Positions 26,032 through 32,908 of a stretch of DNA of 64,000 bases are shown here, piece by piece. The notes under the pieces were generated by a model. It was not told where the DNA came from and did not search any database. It saw nothing but the letters and a program-made list of their open reading frames with translations. The stretch is from a virus. Position numbers and translations under genes: made by a program. The stretch is taken from positions 62,001 to 126,000 of IMG/VR virus record IMGVR_UViG_3300007352_000013; one strand, 5' to 3'. The stretch's first letter is position 1; every line of letters begins with the position of its first letter.

Positions 26032-27018
26032 ATGGGTAAGAAAAGGGCATTAATATTCGGTATAACTGGTCAAGACGGTTCTTATTTAGCTGAACATTTG
26101 CTTGAATTGAATTATGACATATTTGGAACAGTGAGGCGGAATTCTGTTCCGGAAAGCCAAGGTACTAGAATAGACCATCTTTCTGGTTTAATAACAACAT
26201 CATATGCAGATTTAAGCGACAATTCATCTATAGAAAGAATTATTAAAGATTGTCATCCAGATGAAATATATAATTTAGCAGCACAATCACATGTAAGAAT
26301 AGGTGCCGATATTCCATTATATACAGTACAGACCAACGCTCTTGGAGTGGCTAACATTTTAGAAGCTTATAGAAAATTCGCACCAAATGCCAAGTTCTAT
26401 CAGGCATCTTCTAGTGAAATGTTCGGTAACAATGTTGATAAAGATGGATTCCAAAGAGAAACAACGCCTATGGAACCAGTTTCAGTTTATGGATGCACCA
26501 AATTATTCGCATTCAATCTCGTTAAATATTATCGTCGAGCATTTAATCTATTCGCTTGCAATGGCATTCTGTTCAATCACGAATCGCCACGTAGAGGAAG
26601 TAATTTTGTTACATCTAAAGTAGTTAAAACGGCAGTAGAAATTTCATTGGGTATTAGTGATAAATTAATTCTTGGAAATCTTGATAGCTATAGGGATTGG
26701 GGTCATAGCTATGATTACGTCAGAGCTATGAAATTGATTCTTGATGAAAATGGACCAAATGATTTTGTTGTTGCAACAGGAGAAACGCATTCTGTTAGAG
26801 AAATGTGCGAATATGTTTTTAATAGATTAGATTTAGATTATAGAGATTATATTGAAATAAATCCGGCATTTTATAGACCAGAAGAATTAAAATATTTAAA
26901 GGGTGATAGCACAAGAGCCAGAAATATTCTTGGATGGAAACCAAAATTTACTTTCCAAACTATGTTGGATGATATGATCTATCATTGGCAAAAAGAATTA
27001 GTTACCAAAAGGAATTAA
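26032..27018 (+). CDS. gmd: GDP-mannose 4,6-dehydratase
   Basis: This extended short-chain dehydrogenase of 328 residues has GITGQDGSYL (10-19) for NADP binding, SSSEMFG around Ser128 and Glu129, and the catalytic Tyr153 and Lys157 in YGCTK. FNHESPRRG and FVVATGE are typical of Gmd rather than of dTDP-glucose dehydratases. It converts GDP-D-mannose to GDP-4-keto-6-deoxymannose, the precursor of GDP-fucose, GDP-rhamnose and GDP-perosamine. It has a GAGGAAG ribosome binding site. The aminotransferase upstream and the fucosyltransferase-like genes downstream fit use of this product. Confidence 0.92.
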   Translation: MGKKRALIFGITGQDGSYLAEHLLELNYDIFGTVRRNSVPESQGTRIDHLSGLITTSYADLSDNSSIERIIKDCHPDEIYNLAAQSHVRIGADIPLYTVQTNALGVANILEAYRKFAPNAKFYQASSSEMFGNNVDKDGFQRETTPMEPVSVYGCTKLFAFNLVKYYRRAFNLFACNGILFNHESPRRGSNFVTSKVVKTAVEISLGISDKLILGNLDSYRDWGHSYDYVRAMKLILDENGPNDFVVATGETHSVREMCEYVFNRLDLDYRDYIEINPAFYRPEELKYLKGDSTRARNILGWKPKFTFQTMLDDMIYHWQKELVTKRN

Positions 27019-27019
27019 T

Positions 27020-27310
27020 ATGTCTAAAATTAGAGTATATGATCGTGAAATAAATAATATAGTTAATTACCTTAATAAGCTTTTAGAATTAGATCGTGCA
27101 GCTATTAATAAATTATTTTTAGATAATTATGTTGTAGTTAATAAAAATATAATGAATCATAAATATGCCCAAGTAAGAATGGATGGTAAATTTGGAATCC
27201 TCGGTTTAATAAATGGAATTATTATTCCGCACAATAGAGTTATTTATATGGATTTGGACGAAAAAGAAAATATAATAAAATTTAGATCGAGTAAATACAA
27301 AAATGATTAA
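27020..27310 (+). CDS. Hypothetical protein, 96 aa
   Basis: This small protein starts 1 base after gmd and is mostly alpha/beta by composition. It has an RMDGKFGILGLINGI segment, which resembles a strand pair. No known motif is seen. Its place within the sugar operon suggests co-expression, and nothing more can be said. Confidence 0.55.
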   Translation: MSKIRVYDREINNIVNYLNKLLELDRAAINKLFLDNYVVVNKNIMNHKYAQVRMDGKFGILGLINGIIIPHNRVIYMDLDEKENIIKFRSSKYKND

Positions 27311-27336
27311 TAGAATTATCACAAAAGGAAAATATA

Positions 27337-27711
27337 ATGGCTGGGAAAGGCGATAGATATAGACCAGTTAATAAAGAAGTTTATGATAAAAATTTTGAAT
27401 GTGTATTTGGTATTAAAAAATTAAATATTATGTCCAATGAAGATCGTGAAGAATTAATTTATGACAGAGATGGAAAAATTGGTAGAAATATATCTTCGGA
27501 CGGATATGACAGTAGAAACATTCATGAAGCGAGCCAAATTGCTTCGGGCAAAAAGAGACGCCGTAAAGCAAAAACATTCTGGATCGGCCCCGGCTACAGA
27601 GGCGAATATAGTTGTCCACACGGAGTAGGACACGGAAATCATATTCATGGATGCTGTCAAGAACGATGTTGCACAAGAGAAGACTTTCCATTGAGGAATA
27701 AAAATGGCTAG
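27337..27711 (+). CDS. Hypothetical basic protein with Cys/His-rich end, 124 aa
   Basis: It starts after an AGGAAA box with MAGKGDRYRP, an N-terminus common to several phage hypothetical proteins. The middle is basic (GKKRRRKAKTFWIGPGY), and the C-terminal part is His/Cys-rich (CPHGVGHGNHIHGCCQERCC), probably metal-binding. It overlaps the next gene by 8 bases. No enzyme class can be assigned. Confidence 0.55.
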   Translation: MAGKGDRYRPVNKEVYDKNFECVFGIKKLNIMSNEDREELIYDRDGKIGRNISSDGYDSRNIHEASQIASGKKRRRKAKTFWIGPGYRGEYSCPHGVGHGNHIHGCCQERCCTREDFPLRNKNG

Positions 27712-28117
27712 ATATATTTATTCTAAGGTTGATCCAACTAAACTTTTACATATTATACATGACATAACAGAAACAAAAGAACAAAGAGAAGATCTTGTTC
27801 CACCCAATAATTTTCTTCAAATAGCAACTATACCATTAAAAGCAAATCAAACATTTAAGGCTCACAAACATATATGGAATAACTTTAATGGTCCCAAAAT
27901 CGCGCAAGAATCGTGGATAGTTATTCGCGGAAGAGTTGAAGCTACTTTATACGACATAGATAATACTATATTGGAAAAAGTTATACTACACGAGGGTCAT
28001 TTATCTATTACATTAGAAGGCGGTCATAATTATATGGCTTCACCTGAAGGTGCATTTGTTTATGAAGTAAAAACAGGGCCGTATCAAGGAATAGAGTTGG
28101 ATAAGGAATTTATTTAA
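27704..28117 (+). CDS. Cupin-fold protein, possibly sugar-modifying
   Basis: The 137-residue protein reads as a single cupin barrel. There is a KANQTFKAHKHIWNN strand with histidines, then WIVIRGRVEATLYD, then EGHLSITLEGGHNYMASPEGAFVYEVKTGPY. The double His cluster could bind a metal. Related cupins in sugar loci isomerise or epimerise keto-sugar nucleotides (FdtA/WxcM type) or act in sialic-acid pathways. The locus supports a sugar role, but the exact reaction is not shown. Confidence 0.6.
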   Translation: MARYIYSKVDPTKLLHIIHDITETKEQREDLVPPNNFLQIATIPLKANQTFKAHKHIWNNFNGPKIAQESWIVIRGRVEATLYDIDNTILEKVILHEGHLSITLEGGHNYMASPEGAFVYEVKTGPYQGIELDKEFI

Positions 28118-28497
28118 TGAAAATTTATATAGCAACTAAAAAACAAGATGCAGCCGTAGCATTAAGAAGAAAATTAAAAGAAATTTTTCAAGATAAAGTT
28201 AGTTTTGTTAGTTCATGGATAGATCAAGAAAGCTATGGAAATACTCCTATATGCCAAAAAATGGCTATTGCCGAAAGATGTGAAAACGATGTTAAACAAT
28301 GCGATTTATTAATAAACATAGCTGATGAAGTAAATACGCACGGAGGAAAGCACGTAGAACTAGGAATAGCTCTGGCTTTAGGGAAAAAAATAATGGTTTT
28401 GGGTAGAAAAGAGAATATCTTCCATCATCATAAATCTGTTATATTTTTCGAAACAGATGATAAATTGATTGATAAAATGAAAGAAATGATTCACTAA
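28117..28497 (+). CDS. Nucleoside 2-deoxyribosyltransferase-like protein
   Basis: The 126-residue Rossmann-like protein has MKIYIATKK at the start. A central helix carries AERCENDVKQCDLLINIADE. The GKHVELGIALALGKKIMVLG segment resembles the GTxxExGxAxAxGKPV pattern of deoxyribosyltransferase and MTH538/SLOG-type proteins, with Glu as the likely nucleophile. It may cleave or exchange the N-glycosidic bond of nucleotides, or bind nucleotide-derived signals. The neighbours are sugar genes, so a nucleotide-sugar link is possible. Confidence 0.6.
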   Translation: MKIYIATKKQDAAVALRRKLKEIFQDKVSFVSSWIDQESYGNTPICQKMAIAERCENDVKQCDLLINIADEVNTHGGKHVELGIALALGKKIMVLGRKENIFHHHKSVIFFETDDKLIDKMKEMIH

Positions 28498-28526
28498 ATG
28501 GCTTAAGATATCTGCGAGAAAAAGAA

Positions 28527-29066
28527 ATGCTAAAATTACATTTAGGCGCTGGAAAACGAGATTTTGGAGAAGGATGGTTCAATGTTGATATAGCCGATTT
28601 TCCTCATATTCATCACAAAGATATAACTAAACTTCCATTCGAAGACAATTCTGTCGATCTTATCTATTCTGCACATACCATAGAATACTTTGATAGACAA
28701 GAGATTATCCCAATTTTACAAGAATGGAAACGTACTCTCAAACCAAATGGAATACTTCGTCTAGCTGTACCAGATTTTGAAACTATGTGTATGCTTTATT
28801 TTTCACAAATGTATCCAATAGAAAATTTCTTGGGTCCATTATACGGAAAAATGGATGTAGGTGATAAAAAAATATATCATAAAACATGTTATGATTTCAA
28901 AAGTTTATCGACATTATTAATGTCTATTGGAATGAAAAATATAAGAAGATATAAGTGGAGAAATACTGAACACGCACAATTTGACGATCATTCTCAAGCA
29001 TATCTTCCGCATATGGATAAAGTAAATGGGGTGTGTTTAAGTCTAAATGTTGAATGTGAAAAATAA
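28527..29066 (+). CDS. Class I SAM-dependent methyltransferase
   Basis: This 179-residue protein begins with LHLGAGKRDFGEGWFNVDI, which combines the SAM-binding GxGxR-like motif with an acidic strand end. LPFEDNSVDLIYSAHTIEYF and LKPNGILRLAVPDFE follow in the order of the methyltransferase fold (family 11 type). Its closest relatives by pattern methylate sugars in polysaccharide loci. It shares one base with the FkbM gene that follows (TAATG). The substrate is not known. Confidence 0.78.
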   Translation: MLKLHLGAGKRDFGEGWFNVDIADFPHIHHKDITKLPFEDNSVDLIYSAHTIEYFDRQEIIPILQEWKRTLKPNGILRLAVPDFETMCMLYFSQMYPIENFLGPLYGKMDVGDKKIYHKTCYDFKSLSTLLMSIGMKNIRRYKWRNTEHAQFDDHSQAYLPHMDKVNGVCLSLNVECEK

Positions 29067-29695
29067 TGGAAATAATTCAGAGATTAAAAGACATAATAAA
29101 AAAGCCAAATCCACTAATTATAGAAATAGGATGCTGGAATGGTAGAGACACAGAATTATTTTTGAATATATTCCCTGAATGTAAGATATTTGGATTTGAA
29201 CCAGACCCAAGGAACATAGAAAAAATAAAAAAAAGAATAAATAATCGAAGATTCGAATTAATAGAAGAAGCTATAAGTGATAAAGATGGGATTATAACTT
29301 TTTATGAAAGTCATGGAATAGCTAATGGGGAAAGTGATTGGAGCGCTTCTAGCTCTTTGAATAAACCCAAAAAACATTTAGATATAAATCCCCATATTAC
29401 TTTTGGAAATGGAGTTAAAGTTTTTGGAAGAAAATTAGATAATTTCATAGAAAAAAAACAAATAAAAAATATAGACTTAATTTGGGCCGACGTTAATGGT
29501 GCAGAATATAAGATGATAAATGGTGCTTTAGAAACCATGAAAATAACAAAATTTCTATATACCGAATTCAGCGAAAAGGAAATATACGAAGAAAGCATCA
29601 CTAAAGAAAAAATTAAAAGCATGTTACCTAATTTCAAAGAAATATTTACCCACAAAAATAACGTATTATTGGAGAATAAATTATTATCTACATAA
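29066..29695 (+). CDS. FkbM-family methyltransferase
   Basis: The 209-residue protein has IIEIGCWNGRDTELFL (SAM motif I), FGFEPDPRNIEKI with the acidic residue that binds the ribose, VFGRKLDNFIEKKQI and LIWADVNGAEYKMINGAL. This is the ordered set seen in FkbM methyltransferases (usually KIDVEGxE, here DVNGAE). Such enzymes O-methylate sugars in glycan pathways. The stop lies inside the proposed start region of the next gene. Confidence 0.8.
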   Translation: MEIIQRLKDIIKKPNPLIIEIGCWNGRDTELFLNIFPECKIFGFEPDPRNIEKIKKRINNRRFELIEEAISDKDGIITFYESHGIANGESDWSASSSLNKPKKHLDINPHITFGNGVKVFGRKLDNFIEKKQIKNIDLIWADVNGAEYKMINGALETMKITKFLYTEFSEKEIYEESITKEKIKSMLPNFKEIFTHKNNVLLENKLLST

Positions 29696-30630
29696 CAACA
29701 CAACATGAACGGGGTGTCAAAAATCGTTACAATAGTGATGGCGCTATTGGTCATCATTTCTTAAATTGGTTAAAGGGTCCGGTTTTGGCGCAAAGATATG
29801 GTTTAAGATATGTATATAATAATATAGTTCCAGATTATATGGGTACGCAATGGAACGAATTCTTGGGTTTAGATAAAAGAGTTCCTTCCAAACTTAATGA
29901 ATTAGGAGTTCCGGTTTACTCCATTAGTGACATAAAAAATTGTCAAATAGTAGATATCCCACAAATAGAATGGAACGCATCATATACCCATCCAATAATT
30001 ATTGAATATATTAATAAATACAAATATGCATCAATAAATGAAGATGAAAATATTTTATTAAGAACATCACCCGGACGTGGATTTTATATAGATTGGCAAT
30101 ATTGGCTTAATAATGATTTAAGAGAAAAATATGATTTTGCTAGACAAGAAAATCCTGTTGAGCTACATAATGCTGATGATTTTTATATGGTTTGTATTCA
30201 TTGGAGAAGGGGAGATATAAATAATAAAGATCAGCCGGAAAGATGGATCACTAATGAACGATATTATAAATTAATAAATAATATTAAAAATACATTAGAT
30301 AATTTATATATAAGATATAAGATACAAATAATTTCAGAAGGTGAACAAAAAGATTTTGGATGCGTAAATGATATAGACAATATAGAATTCGTATTAAATG
30401 AAAACCCGATAATATCATTCCATAGAATGATTATATCCGATATTCTTATTAATGCAAAATCTGCATTTTCTGTTTGTGCAGCATATTTTCATAAGGGTCC
30501 AAAGCTTTGTATTCCATTTAGTATATATTGGCAGCAAACTCATCCAGATAATGATAACTTTAAAGATCTTATATGGATAAATGAGAGTATGGATTTTCAT
30601 ATTAAAACATTGGATATATTGTTAGGATGA
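29680..30630 (+). CDS. Fucosyltransferase-like glycosyltransferase (HxRRGD type), apparent ATT start
   Basis: The conserved protein begins upstream of any usual start codon. The frame is open from 29680, directly after an in-frame TAA, and the peptide GAIGHHFLNWLKGP...LAQRYGL matches the start of the paralogue at 31210 (GIGHQFLNWL...LAQRYGL). A GGAG box at 29671-29674 precedes ATT codons at 29680 and 29683. The first usual start is TTG 29785, which would remove this conserved region. HWRRGD at 174-179 is the donor-binding motif of GT11 and related fucosyltransferases. It would use GDP-fucose or another GDP-sugar such as that made from the Gmd product. Confidence 0.65.
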   Translation: MIIYITTQHERGVKNRYNSDGAIGHHFLNWLKGPVLAQRYGLRYVYNNIVPDYMGTQWNEFLGLDKRVPSKLNELGVPVYSISDIKNCQIVDIPQIEWNASYTHPIIIEYINKYKYASINEDENILLRTSPGRGFYIDWQYWLNNDLREKYDFARQENPVELHNADDFYMVCIHWRRGDINNKDQPERWITNERYYKLINNIKNTLDNLYIRYKIQIISEGEQKDFGCVNDIDNIEFVLNENPIISFHRMIISDILINAKSAFSVCAAYFHKGPKLCIPFSIYWQQTHPDNDNFKDLIWINESMDFHIKTLDILLG

Positions 30631-31208
30631 AAATATTAGTGGGCTGTGAATTTTCTGGAGTCGTTCGTAGTGCTTTTGCAGCAAAGGGTCACGATGCTTG
30701 GTCTTGTGATTTGCTAGATACAGAAGTTAATGGTAATCATATAAGGGGTGATCTTTTAAAGATACTAGATAACGGTTGGGATTTGGCTATATTCCATCCA
30801 CCATGCACATATTTGTGTAGTAGTGGTTTGCATTGGAACAAAAGAAAACCAGAAAGACAAAAATTAACAGAAGAAGCTTTAGAATTTGTTAGAAAATTAT
30901 TGAATGCGCCTATAGAAAAAATAGCGTTAGAAAACCCAATAGGTTGTATTTCGACAAGAATAAGAAAGCCGGATCAAATTATACAACCGTTTCAATTCGG
31001 CCATTCGGAGAGTAAATCAACTTGTTTATGGTTAAAAAATCTACCATTATTAAAACCCACTAAAATATTGGATACACCAGAATGTGGATATTGGAACAAC
31101 CAAACTCCTTCTAGACAAAATAAGTTAGGACCATCTGATAATAGGTGGAAATTAAGATCAATAACCTATCAGGGTTTTGCCGACGCTATGGCGAATCAAT
31201 GGGGATAA
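30627..31208 (+). CDS. DNA cytosine methyltransferase-like protein
   Basis: This 193-residue protein has a Rossmann start (LVGCEFSGVVRSAF, with GCEFSG as the SAM-type loop), a short D-L-L-D strand end, and HPPCTYLCSSG (Cys60), a PPC motif as in C5-cytosine methyltransferases. It is much shorter than full C5 enzymes and lacks an obvious target-recognition domain. Similar short proteins occur in phages and may modify DNA or be inactive. It overlaps the preceding stop (ATGA). Function in this sugar locus is unclear. Confidence 0.55.
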   Translation: MKILVGCEFSGVVRSAFAAKGHDAWSCDLLDTEVNGNHIRGDLLKILDNGWDLAIFHPPCTYLCSSGLHWNKRKPERQKLTEEALEFVRKLLNAPIEKIALENPIGCISTRIRKPDQIIQPFQFGHSESKSTCLWLKNLPLLKPTKILDTPECGYWNNQTPSRQNKLGPSDNRWKLRSITYQGFADAMANQWG

Positions 31209-31209
31209 A

Positions 31210-32178
31210 ATGAATAGATATATAACTGTTAAACCACATGGTGGATTTGCGGGAATTGGTCATCAATTTCTGAATTGGTTAGTTCCTTACGTGCTTGCGC
31301 AAAGATATGGTCTTAAATTCGTTCATCAAAATTTCGTTGGAGAAACAGACGGTACTTTTGCTCCAAGGGGTTCTAACGCTAATCAAATAACTAGACCAGT
31401 AAAAGAATGGAATAATTTTCTAAATTTAGGAGAAGGTGAAATAACATTACAAGATTTAAATATACATAGCTTAACAGAAATAAATCTACCGTATATAGAT
31501 CAAGAAAAAGCAACTTGGAATAATATAGAATTTTCGTCTTTATTAGAAAATGATCTTCGTACAATTGGCAAATTTTGTGGAACATTGTATAGAGTATCGG
31601 AAGATATAGATGGACAATTTGTACACATAGATTGGGATTTTTATAAAAGTAATAATCTAAAGAAAAAATATAATAACTCACAACAGGTAAAGAATTTCAA
31701 ATGTTATTTTGATGAAGGATGTACAAATGTAGCCATACATATCAGAAGAGGTGACGTTACAGAGAATACACCGTACAGAAGATGGCAAAATCTAGGTTAT
31801 TATCTTGGAATAATAGATAATTTATCAAATATAAAAGAACTAAAGAATGTAGTTTTTCATATCTATTCTTGGGATATGTCTAAGGAAGAAAGAGATGTAT
31901 TGTTTTTGCATAGTATTTTCGGGAAAAGAGAGATAGAATTACATATAGACGAAGATGTTTTTTCAACATTCTACCATATGACAAAAGCAGATATATTTGT
32001 GTCTGGCCAAGGTGCATTTTCTTTAATGGCTAATTACTTGACCGATGCAGTGAAATTAACAACACCATTTTATATGCATTGGAAAGATTTTCCAGAAGAT
32101 ATTCATGATATAATAGAAGTTAGACCAGATAGTTCTTTTAATCAAAAAAAACTTTTAAAAGCATTGGGAAATAAATGA
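31210..32178 (+). CDS. Fucosyltransferase-like glycosyltransferase (HxRRGD type), paralogue of 29680
   Basis: The start is ATG 31210, preceded by GGGGATAAA; a longer opening lies in the previous gene. HIRRGD at 177-182 is the GT11-type donor site, and GHQFLNWL near the N-terminus corresponds to the acceptor-side glycine-rich segment of fucosyltransferases. The last third (DIFVSGQGAFSLMANYLT) matches the SxxSxxA-type motif. The GDP-sugar donor could come from the gmd branch. It overlaps the next methyltransferase by four bases (ATGA). Confidence 0.72.
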   Translation: MNRYITVKPHGGFAGIGHQFLNWLVPYVLAQRYGLKFVHQNFVGETDGTFAPRGSNANQITRPVKEWNNFLNLGEGEITLQDLNIHSLTEINLPYIDQEKATWNNIEFSSLLENDLRTIGKFCGTLYRVSEDIDGQFVHIDWDFYKSNNLKKKYNNSQQVKNFKCYFDEGCTNVAIHIRRGDVTENTPYRRWQNLGYYLGIIDNLSNIKELKNVVFHIYSWDMSKEERDVLFLHSIFGKREIELHIDEDVFSTFYHMTKADIFVSGQGAFSLMANYLTDAVKLTTPFYMHWKDFPEDIHDIIEVRPDSSFNQKKLLKALGNK

Positions 32179-32747
32179 AAAAATTAGACTGGAGAGAGGT
32201 TGAGGGTTGGTTTTCTGAAGCTGACGCCGCTTTCGTATCAGATATATTGAAAGATACTCGCAACGGAACCGTAGTAGAAATAGGATTATTTTATGGTCGA
32301 GCTAGTGCTGTTATGATGCCACTGGCCCTTGATAATGGAAATCAGTATTATGCAATCGATAATTTTTATGGTGGTGTAGACGAAACAACACCAGCTTCAA
32401 AAATTCAAAGATCAGACGGCGCTAAAGTTATGGCAAAATTTATATCTAATATGAAGGCTTTAGGAATAAATCGTTCCGATTACGCTTTATATAAATCCAA
32501 TAGTATTGAAGCTTCAGTTTATTTACCCGACGAATCTGTAGATTTTTGTTTTATAGATTCGGATCATGCTTATGAATCGGTGAAACTAGATTTAGAAACT
32601 TGGTGGAAAAAAATCAAAATTAATGGTATATTAGGGGGCCATGATTACAACAATCCGGATGTTAGAAGAGCTTTGGACGAATTCGTTAAAGACAAAAATG
32701 TGACCGTACAAACCGGGGGAAATTGTTGGAATCTTATAAAAAAATAA
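32175..32747 (+). CDS. Class I SAM-dependent methyltransferase (MTase 24-like)
   Basis: This 190-residue protein has VVEIGLFYGRASAVMMPLAL (SAM motif I), YYAIDNFYGG, VDFCFIDSDHAYESVKLDLETWW and LGGHDYNNPDVRRALDEF. This order and the FIDSDHAYE motif match family 24/CmcI-type methyltransferases, which act on sugars or small molecules. It is the last gene of the sugar block, and the polymerase sequence resumes 143 bases after it. Confidence 0.78.
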   Translation: MKKLDWREVEGWFSEADAAFVSDILKDTRNGTVVEIGLFYGRASAVMMPLALDNGNQYYAIDNFYGGVDETTPASKIQRSDGAKVMAKFISNMKALGINRSDYALYKSNSIEASVYLPDESVDFCFIDSDHAYESVKLDLETWWKKIKINGILGGHDYNNPDVRRALDEFVKDKNVTVQTGGNCWNLIKK

Positions 32748-32908
32748 ATAGACTATTCGATGATGCTCCTAGTAATAAAGAGGTTTTAGAAATAAAAAGA
32801 AGGAATAAAAACGGAGAATCTGTCGCTAAAATTAAAAAAGATATGAATATACATCCAAAATTTATAACAGATATAATAAAGAAGTATAAATGGAAAAAAC
32901 TAAAATAA
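32723..32908 (+). pseudogene. Short HTH ORF, possible homing endonuclease remnant
   Basis: The frame encodes 61 residues from TTG 32723 (second TTG at 32726), after a GGGGGA stretch, with no ATG in a sensible place. The part EVLEIKRRNKNGESVAKIKK followed by IHPKFITDIIKKYKWKKL has the form of the DNA-binding helix-turn-helix that ends many HNH homing endonucleases. No HNH core remains. It overlaps the end of the methyltransferase and the start of the polymerase C-part. I read it as the tail of a lost endonuclease, but a small DNA-binding protein is possible. Confidence 0.4.

Noticed and set aside
29705-29764. Small hydrophobic ORF (MNGVSKIVTIVMALLVIIS) before the fucosyltransferase-like gene
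   Set aside because: It is in a different frame from the conserved protein sequence that covers the same bases, and it has no good ribosome binding site.
19189-32890. Group I intron in dnaE
   Set aside because: The endonuclease start overlaps the polymerase stop, and many coupled genes fill the interval. No stretch is left for a ribozyme core.
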